A stretch of DNA of 64,000 nt, taken from contig JAVEWG010000006.1 of assembly GCA_034004685.1 (NCBI GenBank), positions 56,682 to 120,681 of the forward strand, in the 5' to 3' direction. The DNA comes from JAEUNX01 sp034004685 (GTDB lineage Bacteria > Pseudomonadota > Gammaproteobacteria > Burkholderiales > Rhodocyclaceae). The notes under the pieces are model-generated. The model had not been told where the DNA came from. It saw only the letters and a program-made list of their open reading frames with translations, and ran no database searches. The position numbers and the translations under genes are program-made. Below are positions 45,252-54,153 of this stretch, piece by piece. Every line of letters starts with the position of its first letter. Position 1 is the stretch's first letter.

Positions 45252-45279
45252 TCTGGCGATTAAATATTTAAATGCCAGA
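45252..45279. promoter_or_regulatory. 28-bp near-palindrome in the divergent control region
   Basis: TCTGGC at 45252 and GCCAGA ending at 45279 flank a symmetrical AT core (TTAAATATTTAA); 24 of 28 positions are palindromic. It lies in the 342-bp gap between the divergent DUF1214 and thioesterase genes, which otherwise holds no gene. It is a good candidate operator controlling both directions, with likely -10 elements in the AT core. Confidence 0.6.
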
Positions 45280-45457
45280 TCAAAAACTTGATTCCACTTC
45301 GCCCTCCGACCCACAATCCAGCGCGGTTTCATTGCACCGACGGGGCCAACCCGCAGCGTGCCGTCGCCCCCGGCCAGGGGGCCGGGTTTCCTGTTGCCAC
45401 GCGTCCCATCGGGCCACTTTTCCATCACCATGTCCAGGGTAACCACTTCCCCACCCC

Positions 45458-45934
45458 TTGAGCGAGGTTGCCATCATTACTCCGACCTATCCCTCCCTGG
45501 CGGCCAATCCCCTCCGCCTTGAACTGAAGACCTATCCGGTCCAGTTTCAACTGCCCACCCGTTTCAGCGACGTGGCGCACGGCAAGCGCATTGGCTCCAT
45601 CGGCATGGCCCGCTACTGTGAGCAGGCCCGGATGCAACTGCTGACCACCCTCCTGGGCAAGGAACGCCTGCACAGCGGAACCTGGAAGGCCTTCCTGCGC
45701 CAGATTTCCCAGGAAATGCTGAGCGCCGCCTCCTTCCCCGAAACCCTGACGGTGGGCGGCGGCCTGCGCCACATCGGCAACAGTTCCTACAGCCTGGGCT
45801 TCGGATTTTTCCAGGGCGGAGTCTGCGTCGGCCTGTGCGACACCACCGACGTCTGGGTGGGCGACAACGGCCGGCCCACGGCCATCAGCGACGAATTCAA
45901 GAACCTGCTGCAAAAGGAGGCACTGCCCTTATGA
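45458..45934 (+). CDS. Hotdog-fold acyl-CoA thioesterase 1
   Basis: The roughly 158-residue protein has the 4-hydroxybenzoyl-CoA thioesterase-like pattern: QFQLPTRFSDVAHGKRIGS, then ARYCEQARMQLL in the central helix. No good ATG exists; a TTG at 45458 after CCCC is the only start in frame, and the true start may differ. It would hydrolyse an acyl-CoA or act as part of a heterodimer. Its stop overlaps the start of a second thioesterase-like gene. Confidence 0.78.
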   Translation: MSEVAIITPTYPSLAANPLRLELKTYPVQFQLPTRFSDVAHGKRIGSIGMARYCEQARMQLLTTLLGKERLHSGTWKAFLRQISQEMLSAASFPETLTVGGGLRHIGNSSYSLGFGFFQGGVCVGLCDTTDVWVGDNGRPTAISDEFKNLLQKEALPL

Positions 45935-46365
45935 AGGACACCGTGAATCGGCGGGCAGGAACAACCTACCCTTTCCATCTCGAGCTGGACACCCGCTTTA
46001 CCGATACAGACCTGGGGGGCCATCTGAACAATGTGTCCATCGTCCTGTATTACCGGGATGCCCAGGCCCGTTTCATGCTGGACTGCTTCCCGGATCTGGC
46101 CGCCCAGTCCGAATGGACCCCGCGCCAGGTGCGCTGTGATGTCTCCTATGACGGACAAACCTATTACCCGGACCCCGTGGACGTGGCCTGCGGCGTCGAG
46201 GAAGTGGGCGACAGCTGGGTTCGGGTCGCCCAGGCCCTGTTCCAGCGCGGACAATACGTGGGGCAATGCAGCGCCGTGCTGGCCCTGGTGGACAGCCAGG
46301 GCCAGCACCTGGCCATCAGCCCCGAGCAGCGGGCCCGCCTCGAAACCCGCCGGCTCCGCGCCTGA
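45931..46365 (+). CDS. Hotdog-fold acyl-CoA thioesterase 2
   Basis: The 144-residue protein shows FHLELDTRFTDTDLGGHLNN, the catalytic-loop pattern of hotdog thioesterases with Asp near residue 24-26, followed by VLYYRDAQARFML in the helix. The ATG overlaps the upstream thioesterase stop by four bases and follows AAAGGAGG, so the two are co-translated. Similar length and order of motifs suggest the two could make one heteromeric enzyme. Confidence 0.82.
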   Translation: MKDTVNRRAGTTYPFHLELDTRFTDTDLGGHLNNVSIVLYYRDAQARFMLDCFPDLAAQSEWTPRQVRCDVSYDGQTYYPDPVDVACGVEEVGDSWVRVAQALFQRGQYVGQCSAVLALVDSQGQHLAISPEQRARLETRRLRA

Positions 46366-46632
46366 CGACCCTGGCGGAGGGCCATGGACAGCCCCCCCCG
46401 GCCCGCCGCCTCCAAGCCGGCAAAAAGGCGCTGGCGGACCCGCTTTCCCCCAGACGGCCAGCGCCCCGCCACCCCTCGCCCCAATCCGGGGAAACAGGAT
46501 TAAAACATTTCCATGCTGAATCGTCCGGGCGAGTCCGGTGTGTATGGTTCGAACCACAGGGCATTTTCGGCAGCAGGCCGGGAATCCTTGTCTCGATACC
46601 GAATACACACCATGAAGAGGACCAGACAGCCC

Positions 46633-48279
46633 ATGAATGAAAATGGCAAACCGGCCTGGACCCCCGCGCCTGGCTGGTCCACCGGCACCGAAGACACCAT
46701 CAACAACGTGCTGCGCCGCGCCGCCCGCCAGTGGGGCGAGCGCCCCTTCATCGACATCGGCGGCGAGGTATTCAGCTTTGCCGACGTGGATCGGGAGGCC
46801 TGCCGCCTGGCCAACGGTTTGAGCCAGTATGGCGTTACCAAGGGCCAGACCGTGGTCACAGTGCTGGACAACAACGCCGAAGCCGTCTTCATCTGGCTGG
46901 CGATCAACAAGCTGGGCGCCATCAGCGTGCCGGTCAATACCGCCTACAAGGGCGAATTCCTGCGCCATCAGGTCTCCGATGCCGGCTCCGCCCTGGTGCT
47001 GGCGGAATCCGAGTACCTGGACAGGTTTGGCGCCATCGCCGACAAGCTGCCCGAGGTGACCACCTATTTCTATCGGGGCGAAGCCCCCAGGACGCCGCCG
47101 CCCGGCAAGGCCGTGCTGCCCTGGTCCGCCGTTCGCAGCGATGACACCTGCGACCCTGAGGTGGAGGTGCTGCCTGGCGATCCGGCGGTAGTGATCTACA
47201 CCGGCGGCACCACCGGCCCCTCCAAGGGCTGCCTCAACAGCCACAACTACGCCTGCAATCTGTCTCGCCAGGTCATCGACGTCACCCGCCGCACGCCCCA
47301 ATCCATCACCTGGACACCGCTACCACTCTTCCACTTCAATGCCCTGACCGCGACGGTGCTTGCCAACCTGATGCTGGGCGCCCGGGTGGCCCTATATGCC
47401 CGCTTCTCCGTGTCGAACTTCTGGCCGGAGATCGAGCGCACTGGGGCCAACGACTGCAGCCTGCTGGCCTCCATGCTGGTGCTGCTGGCCCATGCGCCGG
47501 AGACCGAAGCCATGAAACGCTGCTACGGCCAACTCAAGATTGCCGGGGGCGCCCCCTTCCCCCATGAAATCCAGAAGATCTGGAAGGAACGCTTCGGGGT
47601 CGAACATACCCGCCTGGGGGGCTTCGGCCTCTCCGAATGCTCCCTCGTCACCAGCCTGCCAGCGGATGACCCGGGCAAACCGGGCGCCTCCGGCAAGCGC
47701 AACGACTGTTTCGATGTCCGTATCGTGGATGACGACAACAATGAACTGCCGCCGGGCACCCCGGGGGAAATCATCGTCCGCCCCCTGAAGCCCCACATCA
47801 TGTTCGAGGGCTACTGGCGGCGCCCCGCGGACACCCTCAAGGTGATGCAGAACATGTGGTTCCACACCGGTGACATCGGCATGTTCGATGAAGAAGGCTA
47901 TTTCTACTTCGTGGACCGCAAGAAGGACTACCTGCGCCGCCGGGGTGAAAACATCTCCAGTTTCGAGATGGAAACCACCTTCCGCAATCACCCGGACATC
48001 CAGGACGTGGCGGTGCATGCGGTGAAGGGAGAAGTGACCGAGGACGAGGTCAAGGTCACCGCAGTACTGCACCCCGGCGCCACCCTGACCGAGGAAGCCC
48101 TCTGCCGCTGGTCCATCGAGCAGCTGCCCTACTTCGCGGTGCCGCGTTTCATTGAATTCCGCCCGGAAGTGCCCCGCAGCCCGGTGGGCCGCATTCTCAA
48201 ATACCCGCTGCGGGATGAAGGCGTCACGGCCACCACCTGGGATCGGGAAAAATCCAGCGTGGTCCTGATCAAGCGTTGA
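46633..48279 (+). CDS. AMP-forming acyl-CoA ligase (CaiC/FadD-like) 1
   Basis: The roughly 548-residue enzyme activates a carboxylic acid to its CoA thioester. The P-loop is VIYTGGTTGPSKGCLNSH near residue 187, the GFGLSECSLVTSLP region supplies the aromatic/adenine pocket, and FHTGDIGMFDEEGYFYFVD is the hinge. The catalytic Lys lies in SPVGRILKYPLRD near the C-terminus. The form resembles crotonobetaine/carnitine-CoA ligases. ATG 46633 follows AAGAGG at 12 bases; ATG 46612 is an alternative. A terminator lies just downstream. Confidence 0.9.
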   Translation: MNENGKPAWTPAPGWSTGTEDTINNVLRRAARQWGERPFIDIGGEVFSFADVDREACRLANGLSQYGVTKGQTVVTVLDNNAEAVFIWLAINKLGAISVPVNTAYKGEFLRHQVSDAGSALVLAESEYLDRFGAIADKLPEVTTYFYRGEAPRTPPPGKAVLPWSAVRSDDTCDPEVEVLPGDPAVVIYTGGTTGPSKGCLNSHNYACNLSRQVIDVTRRTPQSITWTPLPLFHFNALTATVLANLMLGARVALYARFSVSNFWPEIERTGANDCSLLASMLVLLAHAPETEAMKRCYGQLKIAGGAPFPHEIQKIWKERFGVEHTRLGGFGLSECSLVTSLPADDPGKPGASGKRNDCFDVRIVDDDNNELPPGTPGEIIVRPLKPHIMFEGYWRRPADTLKVMQNMWFHTGDIGMFDEEGYFYFVDRKKDYLRRRGENISSFEMETTFRNHPDIQDVAVHAVKGEVTEDEVKVTAVLHPGATLTEEALCRWSIEQLPYFAVPRFIEFRPEVPRSPVGRILKYPLRDEGVTATTWDREKSSVVLIKR

Positions 48280-48297
48280 TAAGGGGCAATACCCGCC

Positions 48298-48341
48298 GCG
48301 GACGGCGGCCTATTCACGGGCCACGCCGTCCGCATTATTTT
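48298..48341 (+). terminator. Rho-independent terminator after acyl-CoA ligase 1
   Basis: GCGGACGGCG at 48298-48307 pairs perfectly with CGCCGTCCGC at 48324-48333, followed by ATTATTTT. It lies 19 bp after the ligase stop and ends the plus-strand thioesterase-ligase unit. Confidence 0.75.
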
Positions 48342-48696
48342 CAATCGCTCCAGCAACCCAGGATCTGGTCCGAACCAGAAAATAACAGCCCACTCCTGAG
48401 CAAGCCAAGGCATGAAATAAAATTCCGTTTTGAATGCCAATGCCGTTGCACAAACATAATTGCGACGACCGGCCATACATTTAGATGTTCTAAATTGAAC
48501 GGCGGCAGTTGGCACTGCCTGGCCGGGTTCAATAACGCTTGATCAAAATATCCGGCGCCCGCTGGAATAACCATGCGGATTTCCCAAGTGGATTTCCACC
48601 ACTCCCTTCAATACGCCCCATTCGGGCAAATATCCAAACCACCCCCAAAACCCTATCCAGCGCCTGAACCGGCCCTGGGGGCGCCGGCTCGAATCC
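48342..48696. other. Gene-free gap between convergent genes
   Basis: This AT-richer stretch has no recognisable gene. It contains a perfect ATTTAGA-TGT-TCTAAAT inverted repeat at 48479-48495. Because it lies between two gene ends, no promoter is expected; it may be a remnant or hold an unseen small RNA. Confidence 0.4.
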
Positions 48697-49878
48697 TCAG
48701 TGGCGCACCAGCAGCAGCGCCCCGGCGATGGGGCCGCCCCCATTGCTGACAATACCGACCCGGGGGTCTCCCGGTACCTGCCGATCGCCCCCCAGGCCAC
48801 GGAGCTGGGTCACGGTTTCACAGATGTAGCTCGCGCCATGGGTGCGGCCGGAAGACAGCTGGCCACCTCCGGTGGCCAGGGGCAGCTCCCCATCCAGGGC
48901 GATGCGCTGGCCCCCCTCGATGAAGGCTCCCGCCTCGCCCCGGCCGCAAAACCCCAGGGCCTCAAGCCAGAGCATGGTCAGGAAGGTGAAGCCGTCGTAG
49001 AGGTTGGCCAGATCCACATCCTTGGGCTTGAGATCGGTCCGGCTCCACAGCCGCTTGCCGGCGGCCTCGGCGGCGAAACGGGTCAGATCGACCTGCTGAT
49101 CCCAGGTGTTGCGGTCGTGGAGCGGCCCGCAGACCGCCTCGATGGAGATGGGCGGGCTCTTCAGATCGGCCGCGGTGTCCTTGTGGGAAATGATGTATGC
49201 CACCGAGCCGTCGATGGGTACATCGCAGTCATAGAGGCACAGGGGCGTCGAGATCATGCGCGAATTCATGTAGTCGTCGAGAGTCAGGGGCGTGCGGTAG
49301 ATGCCGTTGGGGTTGCCCATGGCATTGCGCCGGGCGGTGATGGCGATCTGGGCCATCTGCTCCCGGCGGGTGCCGAATTCCCGGAAGTAGCGGCTGGCGA
49401 TCAGCCCGACCCAATTGGCCGCCGAAAACCCGCCGAAGGGCACCTGCCAATGGCCCAGGGCGCCGACGCGGCTCACGCCCCCCTGGCCCAGAACGCTGGA
49501 ACGCACCCCTTCGGTCATGGCGGTCGATTCGGTCAGGGTGCGGAAACACACCACATGGCGAGCCTGACCGGTGGCCACCGCCATGCAGGCATTGATCAGG
49601 GCCGACATCTGGGTCGCCTCGAAACCCGCTGTATACCAGTTGAGTTCCAGGCGCAGGGCTTCCTTGACCTCGAGAATCGAAACCGGCGACATGCCGGGGG
49701 TCTCCAATTGCCCCGGCCAGGAGGCAATGCCGTCAATATCGGACAGTTTCAATCCCGCGTCCTCCACCGCCTGGCGCACCGCATCGAGAGTCAGGGATAA
49801 ACCATCACGGCCCAGGCGACGGCCAATCTGGCTCTGACCGATTCCAGAAATAATGGCCTTCTTTTCCAGCATTTCCAT
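48697..49878 (-). CDS. Thiolase-like (SCP-x/Ltp2-type) lipid-transfer protein
   Basis: The 393-residue protein has the thiolase-superfamily fold seen in SCP-x and Ltp proteins (IDGIASWPGQ, CDVPIDGSVAYII, LYDGFTFLTML). INACMAVATG keeps a Cys at the nucleophile region. The classical GHPxGA catalytic motif reads GRTHGAS here, and the terminal C-x-G is VSNGGGPIAG, so the classical His and second Cys are missing. In steroid degradation Ltp2-type members act as retro-aldolases in side-chain removal, usually with a DUF35 partner, which is not seen nearby. It diverges from the beta-propeller gene; GGTAA-N6-TTACC at 49904-49919 lies just upstream. Confidence 0.85.
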   Translation of the reverse strand: MEMLEKKAIISGIGQSQIGRRLGRDGLSLTLDAVRQAVEDAGLKLSDIDGIASWPGQLETPGMSPVSILEVKEALRLELNWYTAGFEATQMSALINACMAVATGQARHVVCFRTLTESTAMTEGVRSSVLGQGGVSRVGALGHWQVPFGGFSAANWVGLIASRYFREFGTRREQMAQIAITARRNAMGNPNGIYRTPLTLDDYMNSRMISTPLCLYDCDVPIDGSVAYIISHKDTAADLKSPPISIEAVCGPLHDRNTWDQQVDLTRFAAEAAGKRLWSRTDLKPKDVDLANLYDGFTFLTMLWLEALGFCGRGEAGAFIEGGQRIALDGELPLATGGGQLSSGRTHGASYICETVTQLRGLGGDRQVPGDPRVGIVSNGGGPIAGALLLVRH

Positions 49879-50052
49879 GTGCGAATCCCTTTCTCCGGTG
49901 AATGGTAAGATGATTTACCTGAAAATGCCCCGGATTAACCCCTGCCAAACATTCACCCCCGACGGGTTGGCTGAAACTGGGGCGCGCCGCTGCAATTCAT
50001 GACGGGCAAACACTTATTGGGCAATTATCCAACTCATGCAGGAGAATATTAC

Positions 50053-51174
50053 ATGAACTGTCGGCAATATTTTTTTGCTGGAATCATCGTCTCGGTTTCT
50101 GGATTATCAGCCCTGGCCGCGGCAGAAACCATTTCTGGCTGCGGCCCCATGAACGGCATGACGCCGATATGCGCCGTCAAGGGTTCCGAGGATCTGGAGG
50201 TGCTGCCCGATGGCAAGCGGATTCTGGTCAGCCAGAGCCACATGGAACTCGACCCCGCCGGCGCCATGGCCTGGCTCCCCGGCAGCATCGCCGTGATCGA
50301 CCCGGCCACCCCCAAGACACACGTGCTGTATCCGCGTCAGCGCTCCCGTCCCGCCAGGGCCGACTGGGGGGATGCCAACTGTCCCGGCGAGATCGGCGCC
50401 GCCCTGTCCCCCCACGGCATGCATTTATCGCGCCGCAAGGACGGTGGATGGCAGTTGCTGGTGGTCAACCACGGCGGCCGGGAATCGGTGGAGATCTTCC
50501 AGGTCGTCGGCCGGGGCCGGGCCCTGGAGCTGCACTGGCGCGGCTGCGCGATTCCGCCCGCAAACAGCATCATCAATGACGCGGCGGCCTTGCCGGGGGG
50601 CGGATTGGTGGTCAGCAACATGGCCTACAACGACGGACCCCACACCATGATGACGACCATGGAAAAGGCCGAGGGCGGCGAAAACACCGGCAACATCCTG
50701 CGCTGGCTGCCCGGGGCCGGCTTCGACATCGTGCCGGGGAGCGAATCGCCGGCGCCCAATGGCGTGCAGGTCGATCCGGCCGGGGCCTATCTGTACGTCG
50801 CGGTCAGCGGTTCCCGGGGCGCAGTCCGCAAGCTGGATCTGAAGCGCGCCCAGTGGGTGGGCGCGGCCCCCGTGGCCAATCCCGACAACATTTCCTGGGG
50901 ACGGGATGGCCGCCTGCTGGTGGCCGGGGTGCGGAGCATGGCGGACATGGCGCCCTGTATCGCGGCAGGCTTCAAGGAAACCTGCGGCGCCGCCTTCCAT
51001 ATCGTCGCCGTGGATCCCGCCACCATGGCCGCCGAGACCTTGATCCGCCACGGGGGAGCGCCCATGGGCTTTGCTTCGGTGGCCGTGCAGGCCGGCGATG
51101 CCATCTATGTGGGCTCCCCGGTGGGGGACCGGATCCTCCAGGTGCCCCTCCACGCCACGACGGACCGTCCCTGA
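50053..51174 (+). CDS. Secreted SMP-30/gluconolactonase-like beta-propeller protein
   Basis: The 373-residue protein starts MNCRQYFFAGIIVSVSGLSA behind GGAGAATATT, a signal peptide likely cut after ALAAA. The mature part has repeated beta-propeller blades (DLEVLPDGKRILVSQS, INDAAALPGGGLVVSNM, NGVQVDPAGAYLYVAVSG). This suits a six-bladed SMP-30/strictosidine synthase-like fold in the periplasm. Cysteines at several places may form disulfides. The substrate is unknown; metal-dependent lactonase or esterase activity is possible. Confidence 0.8.
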   Translation: MNCRQYFFAGIIVSVSGLSALAAAETISGCGPMNGMTPICAVKGSEDLEVLPDGKRILVSQSHMELDPAGAMAWLPGSIAVIDPATPKTHVLYPRQRSRPARADWGDANCPGEIGAALSPHGMHLSRRKDGGWQLLVVNHGGRESVEIFQVVGRGRALELHWRGCAIPPANSIINDAAALPGGGLVVSNMAYNDGPHTMMTTMEKAEGGENTGNILRWLPGAGFDIVPGSESPAPNGVQVDPAGAYLYVAVSGSRGAVRKLDLKRAQWVGAAPVANPDNISWGRDGRLLVAGVRSMADMAPCIAAGFKETCGAAFHIVAVDPATMAAETLIRHGGAPMGFASVAVQAGDAIYVGSPVGDRILQVPLHATTDRP

Positions 51175-51255
51175 CCCTCCACAGCCCGGATTTCAGCGGC
51201 GCTCACCGGCGGTGCCGCCGGGGAAGCCCGCTGCCGGGGCTTCCGGGGCCCGCCC

Positions 51256-52851
51256 TCAGGCCGCGAAGCGGTCCCGCAGCACGTGCTTGAGGATCTTGTT
51301 GAAGGTTTCGTTGCGGGGCAGGCGATCCATGATTTCCAGCTGCTCGGGAATCTTCTGGCGCATCACGTGGGCATCCTCGAAGAACTTCACCATTTCCTCG
51401 AAGCCCAGATGCACCCCCGGCTGCCGGGGCTCCACCACGGCGCACACCCGCTCCCCCCGCTCCGGATCAGGCAGGCCGATCACCGCCACGCCCCCCACCT
51501 TGGGATGGGTGTACAGCAGGTCTTCCAGCTCCTTGGCGGAGATGTTCTCGCCCTTGCGGATGATGATGTCCTTGAGGCGGCCGGTCAGCGCCAGGTGCCC
51601 GTCGGGCCGGAAACGGCCCAGATCCCCGGTGCGGAACCAGCCCTCGGCGTCGAAGGCCAGCTTGTTCGCCTCCGGGTTGGTGTAGCCCAGGAACACCCCC
51701 TGGCCCCGCACCCGCACTTCCCCCACCTCCCCCACCTCGGCGGTGCTGCCGTCCTCCCGGACGATCCGCACGTCCACCTCAGGGAAGGGGGCCCCGTCGC
51801 TGTAGGCCAGCTGTTCATCCGTGCCGTCACAACGCCCGGCCACGTTGATCGGCACCTCGGTCATCCCGTAGGCATGAACGATGGTGACCCCCATCTCCTT
51901 CTTGACGTCGAAATACAGGGCCGGCGGCTTGGGGGCGCCGCCCCCGGCCAAGACCTGCAGGTCGGGCAGCAGGGGGATGCCGGGCTGCTTGCGTTGCTCG
52001 GCCAGCAGGGCCACGTAATGGGGCGTACTGCCGCCGGTGATGGTCACCTTATAGCTGCGCAGGATGTCCACCGCCTCGGCGGGCACGAAGCGGGCCAGCA
52101 CCACCGCGCTCATGCCGGTGGATAGCAGAATGGAGGTGTACATGGCGCCAGCGATGTGGGCGAAGGGGAAGGTGATGGAGCCGATGCTTTGCGCCGTGGC
52201 GTTCATGGATTCCCCCAGGTTGCGCCCGCCGATCATCAGGGTGTCGTCGCAATGCATGGCGCCCTTGGGCTCGGAGGTGGTGCCCGAGGTGTAGTAGATC
52301 CAGTTGGGCGCCCGGCCATCGCTCGGCGGGGGCGGCAGGCTGGCCGGATCGCCCTGGGGCACCGGATCGGTCAGCAAGATGAGCTGGGGCGGGGTCTCCA
52401 GGCTGGCCTGCAGGGCGCGGGCCATGGCCGGAAAGTCCCGGCCGGGATCAGCCGCCGGCACGATGTAGAAGGCCGAGCGGGTGCGCTCCAGGATCGGCCG
52501 CACCTCCGCTTCCCGGTACAGGGAAATGATCGGGCTTTGCACCGCCCCCAGGCGGGCCAGGGCCAGGGCCGTGAGTATCGCCGACACGCTGGTGGGCACC
52601 TGCCAGGTCACCGCCGTGCCGGGGCCGATCCCTTGGGCCAGGAAGGCCGCCGCCAGGCCTTCGGCGGCCTGGGCCACCTGGGCGTAGCGCCAGTGGCGGT
52701 CGGTGGCCGCGTCGATCAGCATGGTGGCATCCGGGGTTAGTTCGACCCGGCGCTGCATCAGGGCCCACAGGGTCGGGGCCCGCAACAGGGAATCGGCGTA
52801 GGCGGAGTGGGTGGCGGCGCGGGGAAGGGCTGTATGGGTCATGGCGTTCAT
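51256..52851 (-). CDS. AMP-forming acyl-CoA ligase 2 (cyclohexanecarboxylate/long-chain type)
   Basis: The roughly 531-residue ligase has the P-loop WIYYTSGTTSEPKGAMH, the YGMTEVPINVAGRCDG region, RTGDLGRFRPDGHLALTGR and the catalytic Lys in NETFNKILKHVLRDR near the C-terminus. It starts MNAMTHTALPRAATHS; an upstream in-frame extension to 52911 is less likely. The phrase RPDGHLALTGRLKD resembles cyclohexanecarboxylate-CoA ligases. It probably activates an alicyclic or branched acid. It precedes the racemase gene by transcription order reversed: both are on the minus strand with the racemase upstream. Confidence 0.88.
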   Translation of the reverse strand: MNAMTHTALPRAATHSAYADSLLRAPTLWALMQRRVELTPDATMLIDAATDRHWRYAQVAQAAEGLAAAFLAQGIGPGTAVTWQVPTSVSAILTALALARLGAVQSPIISLYREAEVRPILERTRSAFYIVPAADPGRDFPAMARALQASLETPPQLILLTDPVPQGDPASLPPPPSDGRAPNWIYYTSGTTSEPKGAMHCDDTLMIGGRNLGESMNATAQSIGSITFPFAHIAGAMYTSILLSTGMSAVVLARFVPAEAVDILRSYKVTITGGSTPHYVALLAEQRKQPGIPLLPDLQVLAGGGAPKPPALYFDVKKEMGVTIVHAYGMTEVPINVAGRCDGTDEQLAYSDGAPFPEVDVRIVREDGSTAEVGEVGEVRVRGQGVFLGYTNPEANKLAFDAEGWFRTGDLGRFRPDGHLALTGRLKDIIIRKGENISAKELEDLLYTHPKVGGVAVIGLPDPERGERVCAVVEPRQPGVHLGFEEMVKFFEDAHVMRQKIPEQLEIMDRLPRNETFNKILKHVLRDRFAA

Positions 52852-52924
52852 GCTCGGCGGTATCGTTTGCAAAAGAATCCGGTCAGGGGCGGCCGGGAAA
52901 CCCTGGGCCACCGGGGAAATACTG

Positions 52925-54076
52925 TCAAATCAGCCCCCCGCTGCGGAGGGCTTCAATTTCATCGGCGGCGATGCCCCAGTCGGCCAGCACCTCGGCGCTA
53001 TGCTCCCCCGACCTGGGGGGGGGCCGGGAAACCTGGGCCTGGGTGCGGCTGAAGCGGGGCGCGGGGGCGGGCTGAAGCACCCCGGCCACATCGATGAAGG
53101 TCTGCCGGGCTTGGTTGTGGGGGTGGGCGGGGGCTTCGTCCAGATCCAGCACCGGGGCAAAACAGGCATCCGAGCCCTCCAGCAGCTCACACCACTGGGC
53201 GCGGGTGCGGGTCTTGAAGAGGGCCGCGAACTTGCTCTTGAGGCGCGGCCAGTCGTCCTGCTGGGCCATGGGCTTGGCCAGGTCCGGGTCATCCACCCCG
53301 CACAGCTTGAGCAGCTGGGCGTAGAACTGGGGTTCGATGGCGCCGATGCTGATGAACTTGCCGTCGGCGCAGGCATAGGTGGTGTAGTACGGGGCGCCGC
53401 CATCCAGGGAATTTTCGCCCCGCCGGTTGCTCCAGCCGCCCAGGGACTTCAGGCCGTAGATCATGCCCATCAGCAGGGCTGCGCCATCGGTCATGGCCGC
53501 GTCGATCACCTGCCCCTTGCCGGAGCTTCTGGCTTCCAGCAGGGCACAGGCCACGCCGAAGGCCAGCAGCATCGCCCCGCCGCCGAAGTCCGCCACCAGG
53601 TTGAGGGGGGGCGAGGGGGGCTCGCCGGCCCGGCCCATGGAATACAAGGCGCCGGTCAGGGCCAGGTAATTGATGTCGTGGCCCGCCGCCTTGGCCAAAG
53701 GCCCGCCCTGGCCCCAGCCGGTGATGCGGCCGTAGACCAACCGGGGATTGCGTTCCAGGCAGACATCGGGGCCCAGGCCCAGGCGCTCCATGACCCCGGG
53801 ACGGAAGCCCTCGATCAGGGCGTCCGCCTGGGCAATGAGTTTGAGCGCCACCGCCTGGCTCCCGGGCTGTTTGAGGTCCAGGGCCAGGGAGCGGCGCCCC
53901 CGGGCGGTGACGTCGAAGGGGGTGTTGAGAAGGGGCAGGGACAGGCTGCCCGGGCCGCGTTTCTGGTCGATGCGGATCACCTCCGCCCCCATGTCCGCCA
54001 GCATCATGGCGCAGAAGGGGCCGGGGCCGATGCCAGCCATTTCCACTACTTTCAGACCTGTCAGGGGGCCGGCCAT
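52925..54076 (-). CDS. Alpha-methylacyl-CoA racemase (CaiB/BaiF family III)
   Basis: The 383-residue protein starts MAGPLTGLKVVEMAGIGPGP. It carries the racemase triad with the exact spacing of the mycobacterial enzyme (126/156/241): His133 in AGHDINYLALTG, Asp163 in NLVADFGGG and Glu248 in GAIEPQFY. Sequence such as LTGALYSMGRAGEPP is typical of alpha-methylacyl-CoA racemase. The enzyme inverts the C2-methyl centre of acyl-CoA, needed before S-specific dehydrogenation, as in sterol side-chain or pristanoyl-CoA degradation. It is flanked by ligases and an MFS transporter. Confidence 0.93.
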   Translation of the reverse strand: MAGPLTGLKVVEMAGIGPGPFCAMMLADMGAEVIRIDQKRGPGSLSLPLLNTPFDVTARGRRSLALDLKQPGSQAVALKLIAQADALIEGFRPGVMERLGLGPDVCLERNPRLVYGRITGWGQGGPLAKAAGHDINYLALTGALYSMGRAGEPPSPPLNLVADFGGGAMLLAFGVACALLEARSSGKGQVIDAAMTDGAALLMGMIYGLKSLGGWSNRRGENSLDGGAPYYTTYACADGKFISIGAIEPQFYAQLLKLCGVDDPDLAKPMAQQDDWPRLKSKFAALFKTRTRAQWCELLEGSDACFAPVLDLDEAPAHPHNQARQTFIDVAGVLQPAPAPRFSRTQAQVSRPPPRSGEHSAEVLADWGIAADEIEALRSGGLI

Positions 54077-54153
54077 GTCATGCCCCCCGGTGGCGAGTGG
54101 GGATTGAAGGAATCGCTGCCATGGGGTTGTCCTGTGAGAGGGTCGTGGCCGGA

